Shown here piece by piece: positions 34,908-44,050 of a stretch of 64,000 nt of DNA (positions are counted from its first letter, which is position 1; the number at the start of each line of letters is the position of its first letter). The notes beneath the pieces are model-generated. The model saw only the letters and a list, made by a program, of their open reading frames with translations, was not told the DNA's origin and did no database searches. Origin of the DNA: CADEER01 sp965216585. Lineage in GTDB: Bacteria > Desulfobacterota > Binatia > HRBIN30 > CADEER01. The stretch spans positions 744,001 to 808,000 of the forward strand of contig CBDCGC010000003.1 of assembly GCA_965216585.1 (NCBI GenBank), in the 5' to 3' direction. The position numbers were made by a program, and so were the translations under genes.

Positions 34908-35196
34908 GTTTTACATCGACGCCGCACCGGGGATCATCGAGTCCAGCTTCGACCACATCGACGAGCAGCGCGCCGGGCGAGACTACCTCGCCGGTGACGA
35001 GTTCAGCGTAGCCGACCTGACCGCCGCAGCGATCATCGGTCCGCTACTGCGCCCACCCGAGCTCCAATACCCCCCCGCCGGAACCCTGCCCGAGCCGGTG
35101 GAAGCGTTGCGGGAACGCCTCACCAAGCACCCGACGTGGGAATGGCTCCGCCAGATCTGGCAACGACACCGCAGCCCCTCCGCAGAAATCCGTTGA
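34908..35196 (+). pseudogene. Glutathione S-transferase C-terminal relic
   Basis: Reads IIESSFDHIDEQRAGRDYLA, GDEFSVADLTAAAIIGPLL and EPVEALRERLTKHPTWEWL, the all-helical C-terminal domain of a GST (conserved N-cap and Asp motif FSVADLTAA). The thioredoxin-like half is missing; the piece begins at the right arm of the 19-mer inverted repeat, which therefore coincides with the truncation point. Confidence 0.72.
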
Positions 35197-35472
35197 CGGC
35201 CACAGATGGGGTGCTCCGGCTCTCCGGTTGATTTTCCGCAGATGAACGCAGATGGCCACAGATGGGACTCCGGTGGTCCGGGCTTTCTGGGCGGTAGAGC
35301 CACCTCCCTTCGTTGATGGCGGTAGTAAACTTCCCGTTCAAAGGGGGAATGGCTACCGGCTTCGTTACTTGTGGTGGCAAACCTCCCCCTTTGAAAAAGG
35401 GGATTCCGGCCCGCCTCGCTAGCTTTGCCGGTAGGGCTTCTCCGTTTTTGCATCTTGGACAATATACGTCAC
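35197..35472. other. Intergenic stretch with short repeats
   Basis: No gene seen. Holds two copies of GCCACAGATGGG (about 35200 and 35253) and a loose inverted pair around TTCAAAGGGGGAATG and CCTCCCCCTTTGAA (35337-35398), which look like small palindromic elements. Confidence 0.4.
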
Positions 35473-36270
35473 ATGAGCGTTTTAGGCAGGTTCATCCTTC
35501 GGACATCGGCAGCAGCGGTCGGGTTGCTGTCGGTCACAGGCAGCAAGCTACACGCAGAATCGCCCGGTCAGCAGCTCATCGCAGCTGTGCGCAACGGCGA
35601 TGTCTTGGCAATCCAATCATTGCTTGAGCAGGGAACGAAGCCCGACTCCCTCATTGAAGACGAACCGCCAGCCGTTTGGCATGCGGCTTCGAGGGGACAA
35701 TCCTGCTTGCTCCAGATCCTCCTCGAAGCTGGCGCAAAACCTGAGACGCCAGAGCAAAATCGCGGAGAAACGCCACTCATCGTCGCGGCTCGAAACGGCC
35801 ATCGTTCCATTGTTCAACTTCTCATCAGGGAAGGTTCCGTCGATGTCGACACCCCCGGATCGGACGGCGTAACCGCGGTGATCGCCGCTGCCAACGTCGG
35901 GCATTGGGACATCGTGCACGATCTTCTCGATGCTGGAGCGACGCTGAACGTATCGACGCACAACGGGTTGAGTCTACTTCACCTTGCAGCCAGCCATGGG
36001 CGTGAGGATCTCGTGAGCGGCCTTCTCGACCGAGGAGCCAATGTAAACAGAGCCAGCGACAAAGGATACACGCCCGCAATGCTTGCGCGCAGCAATGCTG
36101 AACTTCTCGGAATTCTGGTCGACGCCGGCGCCGATCTGGACGCGAGAGACGAGCGGGGTCGCACGGCAGTTTACCTCGCCGCCACCCGCGGAGAGGACCA
36201 AGCGCTTGTCAACCTGCTGTCTCTCGGTGCCGGCGTCGATGTCCCCGACTCGATCGGCTGGACTCCGTGA
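35473..36270 (+). CDS. Secreted ankyrin-repeat protein, 3'-truncated
   Basis: 265 residues from ATG 35473. Signal peptide FILRTSAAAVGLLSVTGSKL then HAES. Ankyrin units follow: QQLIAAVRNGDVLAIQSLLE, GETPLIVAARNGHRSIVQLL, DGVTAVIAAANVGHWDIVHD, NGLSLLHLAASHGREDLVSG, KGYTPAMLARSNAELLGILV, RGRTAVYLAATRGEDQALVN. The last unit stops after SIGWTP, where intact repeats continue with L..A; the following bases are minus-strand RHS core sequence. The gene was thus cut by an RHS piece, the joint lying in ACTCCGT, which both partners share. Confidence 0.8.
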   Translation: MSVLGRFILRTSAAAVGLLSVTGSKLHAESPGQQLIAAVRNGDVLAIQSLLEQGTKPDSLIEDEPPAVWHAASRGQSCLLQILLEAGAKPETPEQNRGETPLIVAARNGHRSIVQLLIREGSVDVDTPGSDGVTAVIAAANVGHWDIVHDLLDAGATLNVSTHNGLSLLHLAASHGREDLVSGLLDRGANVNRASDKGYTPAMLARSNAELLGILVDAGADLDARDERGRTAVYLAATRGEDQALVNLLSLGAGVDVPDSIGWTP

Positions 36271-36536
36271 TTCTGGTCTCCGCCGTGTCGGGGTCCGGGC
36301 CTTCCTTGACCCGAATCACCCGCCCCTCAGCATCATACTCCTGGCGGGTGGGGTGTACACCGGAAAGCTCGGTCTTCACCACACGGCCCTGCGCGTCCAG
36401 CGTCGTGGTGGTCTGCCGGCCCTCCGGGGTGGTGTCGGTGAAGGTGTTGGTCACCGCGTCGTAGGTTCTCGTCACCGTGCGGCCGTTGACGCTGACCGTG
36501 TCGGTCTGGTTGGTCAGGCTCAGCGGATCGTTGGGA
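36271..36536 (-). pseudogene. RHS core fragment A1
   Basis: Type-A core from PNDPLSLTNQTDTVSVNG to KEGPDPDTAETR, 88 residues, entering from the shared 170-bp spacer next to the immunity gene and ending against the ankyrin gene. No tip, no start: relic. Its entry joint (CATCCCAACGATCC) is identical to that at 56.26 kb. Confidence 0.82.
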
Positions 36537-36707
36537 TGCCACGACCCCGGAGAATTGGAATATCGAACTACGTCCCGCTTCTTCGGCGAAAGGTTTCCAC
36601 CTTCTAACTCTACATCCGGCCTCCTCCTCCGCCAGGCTTTGCCTGGCGCACAACTAGCAACGTCCCTTGTGAGCGAAGCGCACGACCAGAAGCGAACGCC
36701 TACAGCC

Positions 36708-37241
36708 TCAGTCTTGGGTCTTTCTAAGCGCGAGCAAGCGAAACACAATATTCTCTCCGATCAGTCTGAAGTACTCGTCCGAGGCCTCTTCTATCGAAGT
36801 GACGTCTAGGTCGACCCACGTGTAGAGTCCGTCCGAGCGCCAAGACCCCGATTCGCCGGCGCTGTCCCGACTAGCGTCGTCGAATACCAAACGCGCTTTT
36901 CGTTCATCCTCGACGAGACACGCAATTATGCCCACGGCCGCCCGCCGCCCATCATCAACCGCTGTACGCGATTCTGGTTGGGAGAAAATCTCGATGGTCA
37001 CTCCCTTGGCGTCAACAACATGCCGCTCACCGAGCAATGTGCGGACAAGTACCACTGCCAAGTCGAACGACTGCTGTCGCCCAGTTCCGACTACCGACTT
37101 CTCCCCTGTGAACAAAGCAGGTGCGTAAACCTCACAAGAGTACTCCCCATCCTCCCTCCGCATGGGGCACGTTATACGTAGCTCTGTTCGTTCTCCACCA
37201 GGAGTCACTAGGAATGCAGCGAGCGGATAATCCGATTTCAT
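36708..37241 (-). CDS. Putative immunity protein to tip T5 (copy 1)
   Basis: 177 residues, soluble, beta-rich (LRITCPMRREDGEYSCEVYA, DLAVVLVRTLLGERHVVDA, SDGLYTWVDLDVTSIEEA). It starts 6 nt after the RHS T5 stop and is identical to the plus-strand copy at 55554-56087. Pattern ..C.xxREDGEYxCEVYxPAL.. followed by a DLAxxLVRxxL helix resembles a DUF6968-like immunity group, but I cannot confirm this. Immunity role inferred from fixed pairing with tip T5 in both copies. Confidence 0.68.
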   Translation of the reverse strand: MKSDYPLAAFLVTPGGERTELRITCPMRREDGEYSCEVYAPALFTGEKSVVGTGRQQSFDLAVVLVRTLLGERHVVDAKGVTIEIFSQPESRTAVDDGRRAAVGIIACLVEDERKARLVFDDASRDSAGESGSWRSDGLYTWVDLDVTSIEEASDEYFRLIGENIVFRLLALRKTQD

Positions 37242-37247
37242 AACTGA

Positions 37248-38792
37248 CTAATTGTTCCAAGCATCGAGAGGCCCTATGTCCCGACCAGCGAGACAGTTTC
37301 CGTATCGCTGCATAGCCGAGGCACGACACCTTTGTCCTTGCACCGCGCCGCGCGCCCTGACAATGGCCCTGCAAGTCGCTTCGTCCGCCTTTAGCTGTGC
37401 CTCGCACTTACTTTCGTCGACTTTGCATGCCGCGAACAATCCTGGCACGTCAAATTCGAGGCCAATTCCGCTCCCAACCGCAGCCACCGTGCAAACAGAA
37501 GCGAGAACTCCCAGGGTGTGAAACCCCGATAGTACGCCCGCCTGGCCGACTGTAGCTAGCTGTCCACTCAGTGTTGTGTCTGCAAGCCCGGTTGGATCTA
37601 CTCGATTGACCGGATCGTTTCGAACGTAGGTATAGAGACCTGAACTGCGGCCCCGAAAACCGATTGGGTCCTTCGCAATCCATCTTGCCAAACTCGGCGA
37701 GTAATCGCGGCGTGTGAACCGGACCAACTGGGTAGCCGCATCGTATAAGCCCCCGGCAAACCCGAACGGCTGGCTACCCGGATTTGAATCGCCCGTGATG
37801 GTCCCAAACTCATCGTACTGTAGCTCTTGGGCGATAGAGCCATCTGCAACGTTTATCGCCAGTCGGACGCTACCAAGATGATTTAGGACCAGGCGAAAGA
37901 CCTGGCCGCTTGTCAGCATGAGATCTGGCGCCTGAGAACTCGATGCATAGATGAATCGGGATCGGATGGTCCCGATCTCGTCGAGCTCTGCAATAATCTT
38001 CTGACCACTGTAGAGCCAAACGGTCTCTAGAGCGGAGGGTTGCCCAGGTGCCGGAGGCAACTTTCGACCAACGGTCCGTCCGCGGCCATCTCTGACGTAC
38101 TCAACCGTGCTGCCCGTTGGTAGTTCGATCAGCCGCAGGTTGCCCGCGTCATCGTATTCGTACAGGGTCGACCCACTCGATGAATCTGTGGCAACGACAA
38201 GTTCCCCGCTGTCAGAGTACAAGTAGGTCGTCGTTGTGGGGCCTTGCGTTAAGGTCAGCAGGCGATCTTGGTCATCGTAGGTTACCGTAGTAATCATCCC
38301 CTGGGCGTTGAAACTAGGGGCGATGCGGTTGCCGTTGGTGTCGTAGTGGTACTCCGACAAGATCGTCGCGCAGGCGTCTTCGGCGCAGACGCGGTAGAGT
38401 CTTCCAGCTGTGTCGTACTCGTAGTGTCGCTCCTTCACCTGCGCCGGGTTGGGGGCGATCGTCTTGGTCTCGACGATGCTGGTGATCCGCCCCAGATCGT
38501 CTCTGGTGTAGACGAAATCGAGCATCTCGACGCCGTTGTGGCGCACCTCGTAGTGGATGAGCTGGCCGAAGAGGTCGTAGTCGTAGGTGTCGTCGATGGT
38601 TCCCGCGCCTTCGGTGATGCTGGTGCCGGTGAGCAGGCCGTTGTTGGGGTCGCGAGTCAGTGTCATCGCCCCGGCCTGGGTGAGCAGATCGTCGTCGTCG
38701 TAGGTGAAGCTCACCGCGGGCTCGCTGTCCACCTGCAGGCTCTGGATTCTCAGGCTGTCGTCGTAGGTTCGGGTCATTCCGCCTGATCCCAC
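37248..38792 (-). CDS. RHS orphan cassette with Cys-rich tip (T5, copy 1)
   Basis: 514 residues; type-A core picked up at TRTYDDSLRIQSLQVDSE, directly at the stop codon of the 71-residue gene upstream (TGACCCGAACC supplies both the TGA stop and the core codons). The core end differs from other copies: YDEFGTITGDSNPGSQPFGF, RRDYSPSLARWIAKDPIGF, NDPVNRVDPTGLAD. Tip about 105 residues: a hydrophobic start (LATVGQAGVLSGFHTLGVLA) then a Cys-rich helical part (FAACKVDESKCEAQLKADEA, TCRAIVRARGAVQGQRCRAS). Nearly identical to the 3' part of the gene at 52.1-55.5 kb. 5' part missing. Confidence 0.86.
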   Translation of the reverse strand: MGSGGMTRTYDDSLRIQSLQVDSEPAVSFTYDDDDLLTQAGAMTLTRDPNNGLLTGTSITEGAGTIDDTYDYDLFGQLIHYEVRHNGVEMLDFVYTRDDLGRITSIVETKTIAPNPAQVKERHYEYDTAGRLYRVCAEDACATILSEYHYDTNGNRIAPSFNAQGMITTVTYDDQDRLLTLTQGPTTTTYLYSDSGELVVATDSSSGSTLYEYDDAGNLRLIELPTGSTVEYVRDGRGRTVGRKLPPAPGQPSALETVWLYSGQKIIAELDEIGTIRSRFIYASSSQAPDLMLTSGQVFRLVLNHLGSVRLAINVADGSIAQELQYDEFGTITGDSNPGSQPFGFAGGLYDAATQLVRFTRRDYSPSLARWIAKDPIGFRGRSSGLYTYVRNDPVNRVDPTGLADTTLSGQLATVGQAGVLSGFHTLGVLASVCTVAAVGSGIGLEFDVPGLFAACKVDESKCEAQLKADEATCRAIVRARGAVQGQRCRASAMQRYGNCLAGRDIGPLDAWNN

Positions 38793-38989
38793 ATTGTCTC
38801 AAACACCTCCCACAACTCGCCTCTGTCGAGACTTGCGAGAAACCGCCAACTGACACCAAACTGCCCGTAGTCTTCACCGCGCCAGAGGCCGCGGATCAGC
38901 GTGCCTTCAGGAAGGAGCGGGTCGTCTGCGTCGCCGGCCCTTGGGATACAGCAAACAGGTTGCGTCAGGGTGAGCGGGTCGTCCGTCAT
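38774..38989 (-). CDS. Small putative immunity protein, 71 aa
   Basis: From ATG 38989: MTDDPLTLTQPVCCIPRAGD, then GTLIRGLWRGEDYGQFGVSW and LDRGELWEVFETMWDQAE. Small, acidic, soluble, not recognised. Its stop TGA is formed where the next RHS core piece starts, as with other immunity genes of the array. Its own toxin tip is not present; it is separated by 187 nt from the next immunity-like gene upstream. Confidence 0.5.
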   Translation of the reverse strand: MTDDPLTLTQPVCCIPRAGDADDPLLPEGTLIRGLWRGEDYGQFGVSWRFLASLDRGELWEVFETMWDQAE

Positions 38990-39176
38990 TGGCGGTAGGA
39001 TAGATCGAAGCCGTTTTGCCAATAATCCGCAATGGTATGCAACCTCCAAAACCGAACGATTCGTTGGCCACACAACCGAGGGTCGCTACTGTGGCACTCG
39101 TCGGCATCTGGCAGTGCAGCAGTGTCGTGTAGTTCACCAGATCCCAACAAACTCACACATCCCACCTGTCGGGATG

Positions 39177-39851
39177 CTAGGCGCCAAGCAACAACAGCGC
39201 GACCCAGAAACCTATTGAAAATAGGAAAAAAGCCATCCATTCGGGGCGCAACCTACCAGAAACGAACCGCCACAACTGGAACAAGCCACTCTCTTGCCGA
39301 AAACCTGAATCACGGAGTACCGCCCGAGTTGCGTAGTCGGATTCAAGTGGCATGGGTTTCCTAGTGATGAACCGCTCGAGGGGGCCGTCCGTCGCAATCG
39401 GGAATCTGCGAGTAGACAGCTCAATTCTGTTCGATCGTTGATCTTCGATGCAGATGCCGTAGGGAGATCGTTGAATCCGCAATGCGTGAGTAAGGTCCAG
39501 ACGCTTCCACAGAAAGCGCCGTCGATACTCCAAAAACTGTCCCTTGGCCGAAAGCACAACCGCCAACACGGGACTGTTCGCCACATGCACAGCCGCAGCG
39601 GCGACAAATGCTGCCAGGATCGGAAAAACAACTTCAAAACGTGAACCACTCAGCCGAGCAGCAACTGCGGCCGCCGCTCCCGCGCACATCACGACCCCCC
39701 ATGCTCGCAGTATCGATAGGACCGGCTCCGCAGGTCGGAGGTACCACGTCTCTGGATGACCTTGAGACATACGAGCCACCTGGTACGAGCAGTATGCTCC
39801 GGCAACTGCAACGACGAGAATCGCCACGTTGAACCAGGGGACTGAGTTCAT
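39177..39851 (-). CDS. Putative immunity protein to tip T6, membrane PH-like
   Basis: 224 residues from ATG 39851, 2 nt after the RHS T6 stop. Hydrophobic segments at the N-terminus (WFNVAILVVAVAGAYCSYQV), 55-100 (GVVMCAGAAAAVAARL, VVFPILAAFVAAAAVHVA) and C-terminus (WMAFFLFSIGFWVALLLLGA). The middle part (LEYRRRFLWKRLDLTHALRI, QRSNRIELSTRRFPI) has the strand order of bacterial PH domains. Immunity role inferred from coupling. Confidence 0.66.
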   Translation of the reverse strand: MNSVPWFNVAILVVAVAGAYCSYQVARMSQGHPETWYLRPAEPVLSILRAWGVVMCAGAAAAVAARLSGSRFEVVFPILAAFVAAAAVHVANSPVLAVVLSAKGQFLEYRRRFLWKRLDLTHALRIQRSPYGICIEDQRSNRIELSTRRFPIATDGPLERFITRKPMPLESDYATRAVLRDSGFRQESGLFQLWRFVSGRLRPEWMAFFLFSIGFWVALLLLGA

Positions 39852-39853
39852 CT

Positions 39854-41712
39854 CTATATACCTGCGGCCCTTCGACACTCCGCAACCGGAACGGGACCGC
39901 TGCCTCCGAATGACTCAGCTGCATCTGCCCAGTTTCGCGGTGCTCGGCTCCAGGCCACTAGCGCGCCGACGCCCTTGGCAGGACGAAATACACCGGCATA
40001 CGCTCCCACCACAAGTTGCTGAAGTCCTGTTGCCGTTACCTGAACCCCTCGCAAGGCCCACGCTCCCGTAATGAATCCAACGGCCGAAACAACAGCATCG
40101 AGTGAAGTCTCAATAGCCTGGGCGATCAGCGCAGCCTGAAGCAATTGGCGGGGACACACCGTGTCAGCTCTTCGATCGAGCACCAGTCCGATCGCGAAAC
40201 GAGTAAACGAGATGTCTGCCAACTCTTTTATTGCACTTCCAACCCCAAAGGCCATCACGGTTGTCGTGAGATCCCATTGAGCTCCTCCAGGGTCAATCCG
40301 GCCCACAGGGTCGCCACCGACATACCGAAACATGTTCACGTCTCTGCCATTGAAGCCAATTGGATCCTTCGCTGTCCATCTCCCGAGGATCGCATCGTAG
40401 TCCCGCGCTCCGAATCTGACGAAGTGAGTATCTGCATCATAGATACCACCCGCGAACCCAAACGGCTGAAACCCAGCATTGGTATCGGTAAGGACAATCC
40501 CGAACTCGTCGTAGTCGATCTGCTGCTCAACCGTCCCCGTCGCCACATCCACGACCAGGCGTACGCTTCCCAAGTGATCTGAGATGATCCGGTAGGTGGT
40601 GTCGGTGCCTGTTGTAGGATGATCGTACTTTATCATCGTGTCGGGCACGTTGGGTTTGGAGGCGTAGATGAACTGCGCGGTGAGATTACCCGCCCCGTCG
40701 TACTCGGCCACGGGGTTGAGCTGATCTTTGTAGACGAGCTGCTGGACGAGCGTGCCGTTGACTTTCTTGCCTATTCGCCGGTCCTGGCCGTCGATCACGT
40801 AGTCGATGGACGTTCCGTCGCTCAGTGTCGCACTCCTGAGATTGCCGCGGGCGTCGTAGTCGTAGGTCTCGGTGCCGCTCGGGTCGGTCTTGGTCAGTAG
40901 CTCGCCGTTGTCGGTGTAGGTGTACGTAGTGGTGGTTGGGCCCTGGGTCAGGGTCGTCAGCCGATCCTGATCGTCGTAGGGTGCCGTAGTGATGGTGCCT
41001 CGGGTGTTGAAGCTCGGGGCGATGCGGTTGCCGTTGGCGTCGTAGTGGTACTCTGCGACCACTACGCTGTCCTTCTTCACCTGATCGAGCCGCCCCGCTG
41101 TGTCGTAGCGGTACTCGAAGAGCTCCGCGGTAGCGCCTTCGATCCTCTCATTCTTGCTTGTTATTCGCCCTAGTGCGTCGCGAGTGTAGACGGCCGAATA
41201 CAGATCGGTGATCGTGCCACTGGCGTCGTGCTCGGCGTCGTAGGTGTCGAGCTCTCCGAAGGCCGTGTAGCCCAGAGCATCGCTGACCGAGTTGCCCACA
41301 CCGTCGTCGATAGCGGTCGTCCCCAGCAGTCCGTCTGCCACTCGCGGTGTCAGCGTCAGGCTGCCCGCCTGTGTGAGCAGCCCGTCCGCATCATAAACGA
41401 AGCTCACCTGCGGCTCGGAACCGACCTGTAGACCATCGACTCGGTAGTCACTGTCGTAGGTGCGACCCACCGTCGCGCTGGCGAGACCCGCTCCGCTCCA
41501 GGTTTCATCTTCAGGTAGCGATCCGTCGTAGGTGAAGGCGAGTGTGACCTCGTCGCCGGTCAGTCCCGGATCATCGGAGGTAATCGAGGCGAGGTTTCCG
41601 TCGACGATGTCGTATTGATAGGTACGCACCTCGCCCGAGGGCAGCGTGACCGTGGCTAGTCGCCCGAACGTGTCATAGTCGTGGTCGACCACCTGCCCGT
41701 CGGGGCGGGTGA
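39854..41712 (-). CDS. RHS C-terminal half with hydrophobic tip (T6), IS21-interrupted
   Basis: Reads in frame from the IS21 end: RPDGQVVDHDYDTFGRL, type-B core (FGELDTYDAEHDASGTITDL), core end YDEFGIVLTDTNAGFQPFGF, LGRWTAKDPIGFNGRDVNMF, GDPVGRIDPGGAQ. Tip about 140 residues, Ala/Val-rich with amphipathic helices (QLLQAALIAQAIETSLDAV, LQQLVVGAYAGVFRPAKGV). The missing 5' half is not lost: it is the open frame at 56262-56838 on the plus strand, ending DARVDTIT at the matching IS21 flank. ATG/GTG reinitiation at 41692 would give 612 residues. Not expected to function in the present arrangement. Confidence 0.88.
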
Positions 41713-42004
41713 TGTAAACGGCTGTTGAGAAGCGCGTAAGAATGGCGAAGAGCGCGGGTGAGAGCCAAACAAGGTCGCCGCTGTAGATGTGAAGGAAGAA
41801 GAGTTGAGAAAGATCTTCTTCGTGGATTTTCTTCTCTGTACTTTCTCTACATCGTCGGCTTCTCGGCTTGCGTGTTGGAGTGCGACGCGCGAGTACAGAG
41901 AGGGCAAGAGGTGAAGGCCCGGGACTCGACCTCCCGAGCCTTCTGGCACAGCGCAGAGACCGCGTGAATCAGCGCCGATACCGGTGTTGACCATGACTCG
42001 ATAG

Positions 42005-42472
42005 TTGAGAGCTGTCCAGCCTGTTGCGGCTGGAGTGGTGTGCAGATCTGTCGAAAGCGACCGCGTGTTTTCTTGTCAGCGTTGCGCCCGTGCGGTGCGG
42101 GTGTGCCGGCGGTGCGATCACGGGCAACGATATTGCCGCTGGGGGTGTGGTGGTGCGGCGCGGCGCGACAGCCAGCGGCGTGCGGGGGCCCGCTACCAGC
42201 AAACCTTCGGTGGCCGCCTGATGCACGCCGAGCGCCAGCGTCGGTATCGCACCCGCCAGAGCGAGAAAGTGACGCATCAGGGATTCTCACCGAGCCGGTG
42301 CCGCCCTAGCCTTGGCGTCACTGAGGTAGAGGAGGTCAACAGTGAGAAATCTCGTGAATTGGCGTTTGACATGCCCGAGCGGGCGAGCACCGCGGGCGCC
42401 GCGCCCGGTTGTTGCTGCTGGTGTGGAGCTCGGGGGCGTCGATTTGTCCGCTACGGACACTGGCGGCGGTGA
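42005..42472 (+). CDS. IS21-associated Cys-rich accessory protein (copy A)
   Basis: About 155 residues; the exact start is uncertain. FSCQRCARAVRVCRRCDHGQ followed by RYCRWGC gives several zinc-knuckle CxxC pairs, then a basic stretch (RRAGARYQQTFGGRLMHAER, QRRYRTRQSEKVTHQG) and a second knuckle CCCWCG. I recall the RYQ..RGR..HA.RQRRYR.R...KVTHQG pattern as recurring just upstream of istA in several proteobacterial IS21 elements, so this looks like a real element-borne gene, perhaps DNA-binding. It ends 6 nt before istA. Confidence 0.6.
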   Translation: MRAVQPVAAGVVCRSVESDRVFSCQRCARAVRVCRRCDHGQRYCRWGCGGAARRDSQRRAGARYQQTFGGRLMHAERQRRYRTRQSEKVTHQGFSPSRCRPSLGVTEVEEVNSEKSRELAFDMPERASTAGAAPGCCCWCGARGRRFVRYGHWRR

Positions 42473-42478
42473 GCTGGG

Positions 42479-44050
42479 ATGATCTCGGCGGACAAAGAGG
42501 CCGAGATCTTGCGTGTCTACCACGCCGAGAAATGGAAGGTGGGCACCATTGCGCGCCAGCTCGGTGTGCACCACGGCACGGTACGCCGCGTGCTGGCCCA
42601 AGCGGGACAAGCCCCAGGCTTGGAGATGGTGCGGGCGTCGATGATCGAACCGTACCTACCGTTTGTGCAAGAGACTCTCAAGAAATACCCGACCCTGTGT
42701 GCCTCGCGTCTGTACGAGATGGTACGCCAGCGCGGCTACCCGGGCGGCGCCGATCACTTTCGCCACATGGTCAGCCGCTACCGGCCCCGGCCACCGGCCG
42801 AAGCCTACCTGCGGCTTCGCACCCTTCCCGGCGAGCAGGCCCAGGTCGACTGGGGCCACTTCGGCAAACTTGAAGTCGGGCGAGCCAAGCGCACCCTGTG
42901 GGGCTTTGTGATGGTGCTCAGCTACTCGCGCCGCATCTTCTTGCGCTTCTACCTCGGCAACGCCATGGCCCATTTCCTCGACGGCCACGTGCGCGCCTTC
43001 AGTGCATTTGGCGGCGTTGCCCGCGTCTTGCTCTACGACAATCTGAAGAGCGCCGTGATCGAACGCGTCGGTCAGGCCATTCGCTTCAATCCCACTCTGC
43101 TTGATCTGGCCGCGCACTACCACTTCGAGCCGCGCCCGGTGGCAGTGGCCCGGGGCAATGAGAAGGGACGGGTGGAGCGAGCGATACGCTATATCCGCAC
43201 AGCATTCTTTGCCGCCCGAGAGTTCAGCGACTTAGGCGATCTCAACCACCAGGCCGAGCTGTGGTGCAGCGGGCCGGCGGCGGCCGAGCGTACGTGCGCC
43301 GAGGACCGCCGGCGCACGGTGGCCGAGGTCTTCGCCGATGAGAAAGAGACACTGCTGGGCTTACCGGGTGAGCCGTATCCGGTCGAGCAACGTACCGAGA
43401 CCAAGGTGGGGAGAACGCCCTACGTGCGCTTTGACCTCAACGACTACTCGGTCCCACATGTTCACGTGCGCCGCTCGGTGGTGGTGCTGGCCAGCCTTGA
43501 GCGGGTACGGATCACGCGCGCAGGTGAGGTCATCGCCCATCACCCGCGCTCGTGGGACAAGGGGGAGCAGGTCGAAGTAGCCGAACACGTAAAGGAGCTG
43601 GTTGAGTACAAGGCTGCGGCCAAGCGCTCGCGCGGCCTCGACCGACTCCACCATGCCTGTCCCAGTGCCGCCGCATTCTTTGCCGGTGTGGCCAATGACT
43701 CCGGCAATCTCGGTGCCACCACCACGGCGCTGACCCGGCTGCTCGACCAATATGGTGCCGATGCGCTCGAGGGCGCCCTGCAAGTGGCGCTTGCCAACGG
43801 CAGGGTGCATCTGCCCGCCGTGCGCCACATCCTCGACCAGCAGAACACACAGCCACCACCGGTAACGGTCACCGTGGCCGATCCGCGTGCCCGCGACATT
43901 GTCGTTCGTCCTCACCGACTCGACACCTACGACCAGATCACCGCCAGTCACCACCACCACCAGCCCCTTTCGCCCGAACAGCCGCAAGACAAAGAGCCTG
44001 AACAACCACAGCAGCAGGCAGAGGAGGAACACCGTGATGACGACCAGTGA
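42479..44050 (+). CDS. istA: IstA transposase (copy A)
   Basis: 523 residues. N-terminal helix-turn-helix (VGTIARQLGVHHGTVRRVLA), second DNA-binding region, and rve-type DDE core: Asp in GEQAQVDWGHFGKL, Asp in VLLYDNLKSAVIER, Glu in NEKGRVERAIRYIRTAF. The C-terminal Mu-type beta-barrel domain has YVRFDLNDYSVPHVHV; the tail is Gln/Glu/His-rich (HHHHQPLSPEQPQ). Cuts and joins element ends with IstB. Overlaps istB by 14 nt. Confidence 0.95.
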   Translation: MISADKEAEILRVYHAEKWKVGTIARQLGVHHGTVRRVLAQAGQAPGLEMVRASMIEPYLPFVQETLKKYPTLCASRLYEMVRQRGYPGGADHFRHMVSRYRPRPPAEAYLRLRTLPGEQAQVDWGHFGKLEVGRAKRTLWGFVMVLSYSRRIFLRFYLGNAMAHFLDGHVRAFSAFGGVARVLLYDNLKSAVIERVGQAIRFNPTLLDLAAHYHFEPRPVAVARGNEKGRVERAIRYIRTAFFAAREFSDLGDLNHQAELWCSGPAAAERTCAEDRRRTVAEVFADEKETLLGLPGEPYPVEQRTETKVGRTPYVRFDLNDYSVPHVHVRRSVVVLASLERVRITRAGEVIAHHPRSWDKGEQVEVAEHVKELVEYKAAAKRSRGLDRLHHACPSAAAFFAGVANDSGNLGATTTALTRLLDQYGADALEGALQVALANGRVHLPAVRHILDQQNTQPPPVTVTVADPRARDIVVRPHRLDTYDQITASHHHHQPLSPEQPQDKEPEQPQQQAEEEHRDDDQ

